From: Triangularia verruculosa
Taxonomy: Eukaryota > Ascomycota > Sordariomycetes > Sordariales > Podosporaceae
Direction: 5' to 3'
Assembly: GCA_033296885.1 (NCBI GenBank)
Contig: MU864049.1
Coordinates: 1 to 52,535 of the forward strand
Length of the DNA: 52,535 bases
Both the position numbers and the translations under genes were made by a program. The notes below the pieces were generated by a model. It did not search any database. It was not told the DNA's origin and saw only the letters and a program-made list of their open reading frames with translations. Below, piece after piece: positions 9,190-19,886 of this stretch; the first letter of the stretch is position 1, and every line of letters begins with the position of its first letter.

Positions 9190-10655
9190 AGGTTTTTCTC
9201 CGAGCGGGTATTCTGAGGTTTTTAGCATGGCGTCAAGGGATATGTGTTGGAGCTTTATGTACGATACCCGCTTCTATAAAGCACAAGGTGGATGAATGGG
9301 ATTGCAGTTGAGGTGTCTTGAGACCTTCTGTCATGATGCGTGATGTCTTTCTTCTTGCGTGATATTCCATGACTTGCCTGACACCTTGGGACATTGTGAG
9401 CCTTTTCGGTTGCTTCCCATGTCAATGTTTGTTGTTTCGTCTTTGGACGCTGAGTTCCGGTCTCATCTCGGCCAGTCCTTCTGATGTAACATTACTCAAC
9501 ATCTCAATTGTGTGTGCACAGAAATAGAAGAATATGGTGGCCTGTATCCTGGGCTGAGAGTCAGTTAGGACTTACCGTCGCCAACTCTGTGCGGACTGCG
9601 GGACAGTACAGTGGCTACGGATTTCTAACTGAAAAGGACAGGGACTCTGTCATGATGACTCTTCAGCTCTTCAGACGGTTGGGGAAAGATCGTCTTTAAC
9701 AATTACGAAGTAAGAGTCAGGCACAAACGTGCAGACAGCTACTTTTATGACATGGGGGGCAAAGTCATTATACTTGATGGAGTTTCAATCTCTCTGTTTG
9801 AGGCAATCTACTCGTTGCTGTTGAACATTGCTTGGTTGCACCGTGTTTTCACCAGCTACTATTCTGTCACCTTGACTTTTATTTATTATGTCACATTGCA
9901 ACACTTATTTCAGGGCTGCCCCCGGAGCTCTCTTCTTAAATGCTTATTGTGATTAGTGCTGATGACTTCTTCTTCTTCTTCTTTCGTTTCTCTTCATTTC
10001 AAGTATCATTTACGATAGGTAGGTGTTTATTTCCCACACTGGGCTTGATTCTTAGCACCTCAGCTTCACTTGGAAGAGCCTAGAGCAAGTGAACTTGATG
10101 TTGATAGCTTTACTGCTTTGTTCAGGTTGAGAGAGTATCCCAAAACTCACGGCTTCTAGGTAGGTGTGATTTAGATCTCTTCACCACCAACCTTTACTGA
10201 AGAGTATGCTTCATCGGTCCTTCACTTCCGACCTCTCCTACTGCTGGAAAGTGAATGGGAAGCGGAAGGGAGCAAGGAAAGCGTGATAGCTAGTGAATAA
10301 TCTATATATAGCGCTATAGTTATTAAAACGAGGTTTGGTATCTCTGCCGGCCAAGTGAATTCATTCCGGCGTGAGAGGGCTGGTGACTATCAGTGAATCA
10401 AGCGGGGCTAAGGGAGCAAGGGGAGGGTATAAGGTTAGCTTTTCCGGTCCCCAGAACGCAGCCTTCTTTTCTCACCAAGCAACACAGTCCCGCAGCAGTT
10501 TGCAGGTAACCAGCTCAAGACCCTTTGCTTCCCTGGATTGCACTTGCTAGGTACCTTAGCTTCGCCAATACCTCCCTTTTCATTTTTTTTACCTCGCCTT
10601 GCCATAACAGCCAACATCCTCCCGTCTTTTCGTTCCTTCGTTATCAAAGGGCATC
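9190..10655. other. Intergenic, no gene seen
   Basis: This holds the 3' region of the coiled-coil gene and the upstream region of the F-box gene. Several short TAGGTAGG runs occur (near 10015 and 10158), and there is a pyrimidine-rich leader just before 10656. Short open frames (for example 9752-9952) lack family features and are not called. Confidence 0.45.
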
Positions 10656-12015
10656 ATGACGACCAACCAGGAAGTTATTCACCAGAATCTCGCCAGCAGC
10701 AATGTCAACCAGACCCGGCCCACCTCAAGAGTCCCATTTGAGATCTTTCTCGAGGTTGGCAAGCACCTAAGACAAGACGACGCCATCAATGCTGGGGCCG
10801 CCAGCAAAGAGTGGCACGCCAAATTCCGCCCAGCCATCTGGAGAGCTTTGCAGTTCCACAAGGACAATCACTCCACGCTCGGCGAGGACATCGGCCGCTT
10901 CCTCGGCCGAGTCAGAGACGACCTGGACAAGATCAACCGTGGGGACCTTCGCTGTCGTCCTTTTGTCGAGGACATCCAGTAGGTTTACCGTTTGCAGCTG
11001 ATCACCTACCTACCTTTAAACCTGACTAACCGTGTAACAACAGAACTTTGGATCTCTACTTGCAATACCACGACACCGATGACTGGGAGCACGAAGATAC
11101 CAAACCCGCCGAGCTCGGCAACATGCTCGTCGACCTCCTGTCGAATCTCCCCAAGGTCCGAAAGTTGAACCTAGACCTGCGAGATATGGAAGAGCACCAA
11201 GTCGCCCGCATGGTCAACCTTTTGCGCACCTCCGCCCAAAAGTCTCGTATGCTCGCGCGTATCAAGCAAGTGCGCTTCATCACGGGCGAGCTCGACGCAA
11301 AGGCCAAGCGCCAGACATTGCGGTTCGACAGCGCCCTCTGCGGGCGGCTGATCACCGCTATCTGCGGCGTTCTCGGACCCGACGCCGAGGACTTGGAGTT
11401 CCTACGGGGCTCGAGCCCCCCCAACAACCAAGTCCTGCTCGAAGCCTTCCACGCGTTCACGACCGTCAACCACCGTCGTCACCTGAGACGTGTTTTGATC
11501 GCCGGGACGACTGCCACCCACGGATTCGGCGTCATTGGTGCCCGGGAGATCCTCGAGCAGATTGTCCAGCCCGACAAAGACGCCATCGAGACAGTCTTCG
11601 TCGGGGACGACGCCGACTACAAGCCTGCTGGCGGGAAGAAGTGGAAGGACATGTACGAGATGATTGAGCACCTTGTTACTGCCCTGGGCGATAAACCTCG
11701 TTTGCGCAGGGTGGCGTTTCCGGTGTTGGACTTCCGCGCTGCTGGTGCCGAGAAAATGACGGATGACATCAACTTTGAGAGGGAGCCTGTGGAAAGAGCT
11801 ATGGAGGTTGTTGTCGAGGGGGTCATGGAGCGGTGCAAGCAGCTGGAGCATGTCGCGTTCTGGTCGCTGTGCCAGAACCGCGGGGTTGAAGCAATGCGCC
11901 GGCTGGGGGGGGGGAGATTGATGTGAAGTTCTACGATATTCAGGATGACTGGGTGAGGCCTACCTATGGCGGTGGGGAGAAGTGGCCGATGGGTCTTTGG
12001 GGGTACCGTTGGTGA
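10656..12015 (+). CDS. F-box-like protein with an apparent frameshift in a G10 tract
   Basis: Exons are 10656-10978 and 11044 onward, with a 65-base intron (GTAGGT...CTGACTAAC...CAG). The N-terminal part (VPFEIFLEVGKHLRQDDAIN...SKEWHAKF, about residues 27-57) is an F-box-like motif, which would link the protein to Skp1 in an SCF ubiquitin ligase. The rest is a long variable substrate region with leucine-rich character. In the given frame translation stops at 11926, just after ten G residues at 11905-11914. One extra G (or two fewer) restores a frame to a TGA at 12013-12015 that ends WPMGLWGYRW, exactly as in the paralogue at 13025-13776. So either the tract is mis-sequenced or this copy has truly lost its last 30 or so residues. 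Its targets are unknown. Confidence 0.7.
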
Positions 12016-13024
12016 GGCGTCCTTGGTTCTGTCAATCCTTGCTTGGCTCTAAACCACATTTGCTTGCGCGAGATTTGAGGGCAAGATCGAAACAGGAACT
12101 GGATAGGGTGCATATGAGACATGGAAGTAATAGGTGAAGATGGCGAGAACGGCATTTGAATTCTGGGGATGGACGGAAGTTCGGTTAATGAAAATTGGGG
12201 TGTGGTTGGTTCGAGCTACTTCCTTAAACAGATGATTTTACAGAAATGTCCCAAGGTGTCTAGGGGGAGGCTTCCGGAGATTGGTCCACAAATAGCAGAG
12301 AGACCCTCTAGTTCTTAGTGCTTAATGAGATAGGCAATCTTTTCTGATGAAAACCTCATCCTGTGAATGGTCTAAAGTTCGGCCAGTCTGGGATGAAAGT
12401 GAACATGATTTTCCAGAGGTGATTTTGGTAAGACCTAATCTGATATCTCTTCGAATCCACGGATATTCCCCATCCATGCCACAAGAAGCCCCAAGCCTAA
12501 GATTCATCATTTCGGGAGGGAGTGCTATTCAGAAGAGATATTCCCACAGTCTCGGAACCGCGTTTAGGACGTACCATCTTCTTATTTAGGTATTGTCTTT
12601 CGAGATCATATACACCTCTATCGTTGCAACGCATGTTCAAGCTTTCAGCCGCCAAAGACATTTCCCACGTGTATTAAACATTAACGAGTACTAGCTGCTC
12701 AATGCTACCTAAAGACAACCATCTGTTCCCTGATACCGGTCTTGAAAGCCCATGAATGCATGTTCCCGGTGGCTGAATGAAAACCCTTCCCGTATACCCG
12801 GACTCATTGATCAAAATTATCTGCCCCCAGACCATGGTATAGACGCCTCCTCTCCTACCCAGCCAGGAGAACCAGCCCAGATGCATCTCCTACCCAATAA
12901 AAACTCATCGCTCTGTTTGTCAAGGCTCCGAGACTCGCGATGCTATCGATGCTTTCTCCAGGCCATGGCGTCGGCATCTCTCGTGCTCTGTGATACCTGG
13001 TCTCATGCAAAACGACACCCAGAT
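12016..13024. other. Convergent intergenic region between two F-box paralogues
   Basis: The 3' ends of two related F-box genes face each other across about 1 kb. I see no exon with family features; several open frames here are shadows or chance. No repeat longer than a few bases was noticed. Confidence 0.45.
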
Positions 13025-13776
13025 CTACCACCGATACCCCCACAGCCCCATGGGCCATCTCTCCCTCGTCCCATACAAGGGCTTCACCCAGTCGTCGGGT
13101 ACATGGTGATAGCGGAAGTAAAGGACCCCGTCAATTCGTCTGCCGTGGACACCGCAATTCTGCCAAAGCGACCAAAAGGCCACATGCTCCAGGCGCGGGA
13201 GCTGGGTCAGGACGCCACCTGCGATAGCCGTCATAGCGGTGCCCAGAGCCGGCCTCTCAAAATTCTTATCGTCCTGGCGCTCAGCACCCTCAACGCGGAA
13301 TTCAATCACTGGAAATGCCACTCGGCGAAGAGAAGGCATCCCAGCTAGGGCGGTAACGAGGTGATCAATTGCCTTCTGGTGGGTATTGAAATTCTGGTGA
13401 CCACCGACAGGTGCAAAGTCCACGTCATCAGCGATAAAGATGGTCTCAATCGTCGGGCTGTGTGGGGTGACAATTGTCTCCAGGATCTCGCGGGTTTGAA
13501 GAATGTTGACACCGCTTGCGGAGCGGAAGCCAGCAACCAACAGTCGCTTCAGCTGACGGCGGGGACTGCCGTTTGGCTGGATGTTCCACGGTAGGCATGA
13601 TGGAGAGTCTTGCATGCAAGGCTCACGTTAATAGCATCCGTATGGCCAAGGAAAGACCCAATTCGAGAATACATCTCTGTAGGGAGTTTCAAGAATGGTG
13701 AGCTGTTGTTGTTACGGGTCGCCATATTGGGTTGACGCTGGCGGCGATGGTAAGTCCGCCTAGTGGATGACGCCAT
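13025..13776 (-). CDS. Internally deleted F-box paralogue (possible 233-aa product)
   Basis: The 5' part encodes an F-box (FLKLPTEMYSRIGSFLGHTDAIN, then SLACKTLHHAY). The 3' part (RRQLKRLLVAGF ... PMGLWGYRW) aligns with the last third of the gene at 10656, where the matching block is RRHLRRVLIAG. About 190 residues of the paralogue's middle are missing, and the two parts are in different frames. A 50-base GTGAGC...CAG segment (13577-13626) could serve as an intron and would join exons 13627-13776 and 13025-13576 in phase. That intron would consume the second half of the F-box, so it is probably accidental. The gene is therefore best read as a decayed copy that may still make a short protein. 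Confidence 0.5.
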
Positions 13777-14490
13777 GATCGGTGCTGTCGAGAAAGTGTG
13801 TATATCAGATTGTCTGATGAGAGGCGAGAAAGCAGGAAGATGGATGTGGGATGGGAGTGGAGGAAGGTTGGCAGATGATTAGAAAATCGAAGCTCAGGTC
13901 GTTGGCCGAGCCTAGGGTTGTGGGAGGATTGAAAAATTCAAATCCGAGATGCCAGAGATAAACTTTATGCCCTCCTCTTCCCGCAAAGTTGCCCCGCCCA
14001 ATTCACTCGCCGTGGCGGCGCCATTGCTCTGATATATTCACTTTTGTGGATGAGTTTGGTGCTTTCATTGCTCCCAGCTCTTCGTGGCTGTGACGATACT
14101 CAGGGGAGCAAGTGAATCAAATGGTTCTTGACGACTGCAGGGCCCTTCATCAGATGCCGGTTTGCCCCGACGATCTTTTGTACGCTATCAATATCATTAA
14201 AAATGGGGCAGTAAGGTATCCGCTAGAATGGAGCAGACGAAGACACTACTTGAGATATTGACTTCTATATAGAGTTTAGTTGGTGAAGACGGAGGCATCG
14301 CTCAAAGCCACCAACCATACTCGCGGGAGTAAGGTAGTGCACAGCACGAGGTGCATTGAGTGGATGGAGACCCACTTCTGAGCTTGTCACGTCTTCGTGG
14401 TTGCCCAACCTTTCTTTTGCACCAAATCGATGGCCTTTTTCTCTCTTAAATAGGTACTCTTGAAGAAGCCCTTTAGGCCCCCCGCTGGAT
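13777..14490. other. Intergenic, no gene seen
   Basis: Upstream region of the minus-strand F-box paralogue and sequence before the HET fragment. There are pieces of AT-rich sequence near 14180-14280 but no supported exon. Confidence 0.4.
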
Positions 14491-14934
14491 GTGGGTGACT
14501 CGCTTCGCCTCTTGAAACTGCTTGCAGACCAGTCAGAGGAGCCAGTCAGAATACACCTAATGAATTCTCGGATCAGCGCTTCTCCTTCTTACAAAACACT
14601 CTTCTACACCTGGGGAGATCAAACACTGTCCTCTTCGGTCGACGTGGTCTCTAACGAAGATGAGCCAAGCGTCAGACTAGTCACCGAGATATGCGTCACA
14701 GGCAACCGATATGCAGTCATCGTAAGGCTTTGTAGCCTGGATACCGAACGAACACTTTGGGTCACTGCAATCTACCTACATCAACAAGTCCGTTGTTCCC
14801 TGACAAAATCATCAAATAAATTGCATGGCCCGCATCTACCAGACAACTATCAGTTCTCGTTCATCGATCGCATCCCCTCCGGAAAAACAAACTGGGAGCT
14901 TCAACTGAAGACTGGCAGGACATTTGACATCTAG
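14491..14934 (+). pseudogene. Relic of a HET (heterokaryon incompatibility) domain, N-terminal part
   Basis: The frame reads LRLLKLLADQSEEPVRIHLM, then ASPSYKTLFYTWGD, ending RTLWVTAIYLHQQ. These are the hallmark blocks of the HET domain: the SYxALSYxWGD motif and the LWIDAxCINQ motif, in the right order and spacing but with altered residues. There is no ATG in frame before the first block, no introns or C-terminal regulatory domain can be followed, and the frame ends at 14934. HET proteins trigger cell death when incompatible fungal strains fuse. This copy is a remnant and unlikely to act. A second, C-terminal-looking HET piece on the same strand lies at 17941-18424. Confidence 0.65.
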
Positions 14935-15175
14935 CAAGACTGTGTTAGCGCCGCCGTATTTGTTTGGTTACGCAGGCCCAGGCTTTCCGTTGTGACTATG
15001 TCTCCTCCTTTCTGGACTTTAGTTTATTGCAAGGATGAACTGACATCCTCCTTTAAATTCAACGCCTAGTCCTAACTGCAATTCTGAGAGCTGCGGATCA
15101 TGATTGTTTTCTCGCTCTCCCTCCAATGCTCAAACTAGTGAGCCCGCGGAACAATCTTGACGGGTCATACAGCAA
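14935..15175. other. Short gap between HET relic and amidase tail
   Basis: No gene seen. It separates the HET fragment from the 3' end of the oppositely transcribed amidase pseudogene. Confidence 0.4.
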
Positions 15176-17522
15176 CTACCGCTTTCCAGCAACCCCCTGC
15201 TTCGTGTCGTGATCAGCGTGCCTATCGTTGTACCCTAGATGGAAAGGTGTTCTTCCCGTGAGGATTTCTGTCGGCCATCCCGCCGCTCCAAGGCCGTCTA
15301 CGGCTAATTGAAGAACGTCGCCATCGCTTCCCCGGGGCCCTGCTAAGGATGCTACAATGGGAGCGTATTCCGCTTTTCCGGTAATGCGTGACTCGTACGG
15401 GTTTTGGCCAACGATGAGGCAGGTGGTGGTTAGTCTTTATGTGTGTTCATACGGGGGAGCACCCCTTTGCACCGTATGCCGGCCTTCTGGAAGGCTTGCT
15501 TCCAACACGGAGCAGACCCCCTCGAATGGTTTGGAAGAAGTCTCGCCTGCACTTGGAAGTCCTCGATGCCTATTGCGGAAGACCGACATACTGCAGATAG
15601 ACGAAGAAATAGACCTGGTCTTCACTGAGGCAAGGTGGGCGGCACTAACTTGGAATGACAATCTGGGGGAGTCCCAGAACCGTACAGAAGTCAACTGGGT
15701 CATAGGCTGACTCAGAGAATTCACCTCTTTCCTGCTGGTTAGCAAATAATACAAATATAAGGCAGCTCGCAGCTCGCTGCGAGCTCGGTTGGACAAAACG
15801 TACCCAGCGGTCGGGACAATGTCTCGATAGTTGGCTCCGGGCCGTCCTAGAGGGAGAAGGACAAAGTTGTACTCGGCCTCTGGCTTCAGGATGCTGTCTC
15901 GAACCCATTGATAGCACACGTTCAGCTCTGCAAGTCCCTGATCTCTCTGCTCCTTGGTGATGTTTGATGCCAAACCCCTGCAATTTTGAACGAGAAGTTA
16001 GAGTGCGAAATATTTGTTGCCTCTGAGTTGGCATGCTCACCATCGCCGCGTCATGAAAGGACTGACATAAGGAGGATGTCCAAACTTCTGCTGAAAATCG
16101 TCTCGGAACCGGTCGTAAGTGTGAAACCCATCGTAGTAGTTAGGCCAGTAGATTGACTGTCCTGGTTGTTAGCATGAACACTGGAGCGATTGTGTATGGA
16201 GAAACGGCGGCTGACCATGTCCAGATATTTCTGAAGCGTGATGGATCTGAGCTCTCGAGGCCCGCTCCGCGACCACTCATCTTCGAGTGACACACGCCAC
16301 ACCTCTAGCCCCAGCTGTGTCTCGAGGACATCCAGGAAATCATCTACCATCTTCTGTTGACCTGGGTTTCTCATAGGAAACCAGTCTGTAGGTACGACGA
16401 CCTTCCTGGGCCTCTGGGCACTAGAGGTGAACACAGCTGGGTTTGATGCCGGAGCCGAATCTGGGGTTGGAATTGAACCGAAGTCGATAATCTTGCGGAT
16501 GTTGATAGGGCTTCGTGCCAATACTCCAAGTGTATCAAAGGGCGGAACACTAGGCATGATTCCTGTCATGGAAAAGCGCGAATGGGTAGCTCGAAGACCC
16601 CAAAGCCCATATGACGCTGCTGGCATTCTGATGCTTCCGGTGCCTTCTCATCGTCAATATAAACAATCTTCGTCTTGCCTAAAATGACTGCACCCTTGTC
16701 CAACAGTCGCTTCACTAGCTCTGAAGTCTCGGACTGAGGACCATATAGGGCGGCAAAGGATCGACTTCCCAGAGTGGTATGAACGCCGTTGAGATGGTAA
16801 TTGTCTTTGACAGTGACTCGCAGACCACTCAATGGCTTTCCCTCACTCACGGGGTGGTGAAGCCTCGAGGGAACAGCCACAACAGGATATAGCCCGGAGT
16901 AAGCACCGGCTCTCAAGGGCTCCCATCCATCACGTGTTAGTGAGCTATCTGATGCTCGAAAGAACGATGATGAGGTGAAATACCTAGGTTCTTCGCTGTC
17001 CTCGGAGGAAGGGCTGAGCGCGAGTGTGAAAGCGAGGTTTTCGTCGGGGTACAATCTCCAGGCACGATACAGGGAGTTCCCCTTGACGAAGTAGGGCCCA
17101 TTAGGCAGCCCCTTCTCCTGAGCTGTGCCAAACATGAGCGTACTGGACGTTTCATTAAGAAGGCGCGTCAGGGAGTCATGAAGCGTGGGAGTGCGATCCA
17201 CAAGGTCATCTGAGCGAGCAATAAGGAAACCTCCTTCAGTAAAGGCGGACTGGAAGACATCATCGGCTTGTGTGAAGGTCGAAAAAACTGATTTCAAACC
17301 GTCGGCGGTCCAGTGCAGGTTACGTGCGCTAAATGCAACCGCAGGTGCAATATTGGGACCAATGTCGCACCCGACAGGAAGAGTCCACTGCAGAGGTCAG
17401 ATAACCTGTTGGAGGCTGAAGTAGAAACGGACAAAGGCGAGCGAGCCTACCTCGGCGCGGTTTCCCAAGATATACTGAATTCCGGCAAGGTCGACGACCG
17501 TGTTCGTCTTGATGGTGGTCAT
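15176..17522 (-). pseudogene. Amidase-signature family pseudogene with a deleted catalytic loop
   Basis: Recognisable pieces run in order on the minus strand. Exon 1 is 17451-17522 (MTTIKTNTVVDLAGIQYILG), joined by a good intron to 17387. The body contains GLRVTVKDNYHLNGVHTT, where the K of VKDN is the catalytic lysine, then VILGKTK at about 16675. Directly after it comes TGSIRMPAASYGLWGL in another frame, so the segment with the cis-serine GGSSGG-type loop (about 60 residues) is gone and the frame is shifted. Later exons have clean introns (for example 16146-16217, with GTCAGC and GCTAAC) and carry DPVDFCTVLGLPQIVIP. The tail NPYESRITGKAEYAPIVASL...GWPTEILTGRTPF ends at a TAG at 15176-15178. 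The stretch between about 15430 and 15650 no longer splices cleanly. An active enzyme would hydrolyse amides; this one cannot. Confidence 0.75.
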
Positions 17523-17940
17523 TGCGGCGCGAGACGAGGTGATTGTTGATGATCCCCGTCTTGGTGAGAAGTGGCGCCAGAAACGAAGGATGTTGCGGTG
17601 GTCTAGTGAGGGGATGGGTAGAGTTGAGTACCCTTCAGCAGACTTCTTTTGGGTGGGCAGGATGGTGAGTGTGAGAGATAGGCACTGAGGGCGGCGAAAT
17701 GATTGACGAAGGCGGCTGAGTCGCACTGGAAAGTGCTGCGCGACAGACCGGTTGCCCTGGGTAGGTAAGGTAGGTACGTGTTCGGCACGCTCCACAGTGC
17801 GTGTGGTTTTGGATACTTACCACCTAGGTAGGGTTGGGGTAGCTCAACTCGGCACTTTTCGCCGCAATTCGGGACACCTTTTAGAGATACCAGGTATTGC
17901 TGCCGTGTTTTTGCCAAAACAGATCTTTTTACATTCTCAA

Positions 17941-18424
17941 AGGTGCACCCAGAATGGGCCTGCCGTCCTGGGTGCCGGACCGGAGCGCTGAGGAAGAACC
18001 GGGCTGGTATGCATCACCGCGGTATAGGCAAGAAAGAGAGTTCGGATTTTTTGCAGGTTACAAAAGCAGGGAATCCATCAAACTGGAACAAGGCTTTCAG
18101 AAATGGACGGTATCCAGATCTCCCTCAAACCCACACTCATCAACTCGTGAGCTTCGCATTCGCGAGGTTTATGTTGGCAATATTGTACAGCTTGGCGCCA
18201 CCTGCTCGATTTCTGACGACTCCTTCCCCATTGCTCATTGGAAAGTGCTTGCTTGTGGGGACGAATACCACGAACCTCTAACGAATCGCAACTGGGGCGG
18301 ATGGCAGGATCCCGGCCTCGCATGTCAGATGTACCAAACTCATCAACGGGACATCGCATCGATCCAGTTCAACATTTCAGCAAAGCTACCTAGGTACCTA
18401 CCTGAGCCACCGACAACGACCTGA
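17941..18424 (+). pseudogene. Relic of the C-terminal part of a HET protein
   Basis: The frame contains GLPSWVPDRSAEEEPG, a short aromatic stretch, then LRIREVYVGNIVQLGATC. In HET proteins the block LPSWVPDW is followed some 50-70 residues later by a strand reading LxVxGxxVGxIxxLG, which this matches in order and spacing. No upstream HET domain is joined to it; a start at 17954 would give an isolated piece. It is on the same strand as the N-terminal HET relic at 14491, with the amidase pseudogene between them on the other strand. It may be the far half of the same old gene or a separate remnant. Confidence 0.5.
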
Positions 18425-18434
18425 TCTGAAGTCC

Positions 18435-19886
18435 TTATACATACACATGACAAAACACCCCACCCGCCCCCCCCAGCCCATCATGCGCCTCAATCACCGG
18501 GATCACATCAGCAATAAGCCACTTCAAATCAAGCTTCCTCGTCGCCCCATCCCTCCCACCAAGCGTCACCTGCGCATTAACCCGCTTCTCCGGGTCCTGC
18601 ATCTGCCAAATCCACCAAAGCCTATCCAGCATCGCATGATGGAAGTAAAAGATCGGATCGCCAGGCGAAACCATCGGGTCACCGCCGGGGTCACCTCCAG
18701 AAATGTAATGCCCAGAGGTATGAATCCCGAAATTGTACGGGTCACTCGCGTTCCGGGGCGGAGTCAGCAAGGTGTTGTAGAAGGTGTTGATGTCCTTGGA
18801 CTTGGTGATGAGGTTGTACGAGCGGTCGGCCGTGGCCCCGAGGGCGGCTTCGACGCTGATGTCGCGGCGCATGCAGCGGGGGTTGTACCCGCCGCCGGAG
18901 GGGAGGGGGTTCTTGGGGACGTTGTTCATTACTGGGGCGCCGGGGCCGATGTTGGCCATGTAGCTGTTGAACGAAGTTAATTACTTTGGCGCTGGGTGAT
19001 GGGATGGGATGGTATGAAAGGGGTACTGACTCTTTGAAGGGACCTTCCGTCACGCATCCGCCTCCACCGGCGGGCTTGATTGTCCCGGTACCAGTGCGAA
19101 GACCGGTGTACTTTGGGTCAGGCAAGCCATTGCCGCCCATGCTCGTCGCGTTGCCGTTGAAGAGGGCGGAGCTCTTCGGGTCTTTGGTGTAGCGGTCGTA
19201 GTTCATGTACTATCACTGTTAGCACACTTCCGTCCGCAGCAAAACACCGTTTACGGCGGGAGATGCTATACCGGATGATACCCCTTGTAGCCACACTCAT
19301 TACGAAGAGCCGACTCATATGCCAGCAGAAAATACTTGTGCGCAGGGAACAAGCCGATCGTGTCATGCAGAGGTCCGGCGTTCGTCAGGTGGTATGCCAT
19401 GAAATCGTCGTACCGGGTTCTGGCCCCCGGGAACTGGTCCTTGGGCGCTTTGGATGGCGCCTTCATGAGGCAGAGCGTGGCGTTGATGAAGTCGGACCGC
19501 TGCTCGACGGTCATGTCGCCCCTATCAATCAAGAAATTGTTAGAAGACCTAGAAGTAGAGGCCGCGCCGATCGGCTGAGGTTGGTTGAACATACCACTCC
19601 CTCCGTACTCCAGCATTCTCCAGCGTGCAGCCGTTGTTCTTGCCAGCGGCAATCTTTTTGCTCATGTACGCCTCGACATTGGTCATGGTCGTCTCCTCGA
19701 GTTTGTCGACGACATCCAGGGGGTAAAACCCGTTGCGTTGGCTTGATAGGTACGAGTTAACCACAGTCCCGCGAAATTGTGAGCTGGTGACACTTACACG
19801 TTCACCATAGTTCTCCAATCCCTCGGTGCCACAACCCCCGCGAGGGCCGAGGGCAGCAGGACGGAAACACTCCAGATAGACCGCAT
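18435..19886 (-). CDS. Secreted short tyrosinase-family copper oxidase (397 aa)
   Basis: Five exons on the minus strand: 19798-19886, 19595-19741, 19272-19521, 19031-19209 and 18435-18963. All junctions are GT-AG and the frame closes. The N-terminus MRSIWSVSVLLPSALAGVVA is a signal peptide. The CuA site uses H123 (DDFMAYH), H131 (PLHDT) and H140 (PAHKYF). CuB uses H303 and H307 (HTSGHYISGG) and H331 (IFYFHHAMLDRLWWIW). The block NGCTLENAGVRREW precedes CuA and is typical of the short secreted fungal tyrosinases that lack the C-terminal latency domain; this gene also ends soon after CuB. Such enzymes oxidise phenols or o-aminophenols in pigment, spore-wall or secondary metabolism. The true substrate cannot be told. 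It appears intact although its neighbours are decayed. Confidence 0.9.

Noticed and set aside
9752..9952. Short hydrophobic plus-strand frame
   Set aside because: Hydrophobic but in an A/T-rich gap, no promoter or homologous features; chance frame.
13577..13626. GTGAGC...CAG segment as a true intron of the F-box paralogue
   Set aside because: It would remove the second half of the F-box (SLACKTLHHAY), so it is more likely accidental; the possibility is kept in the feature note.
18447..18980. Plus-strand open frame over the tyrosinase CuB exon
   Set aside because: Shadow of the confidently identified tyrosinase; no own features.
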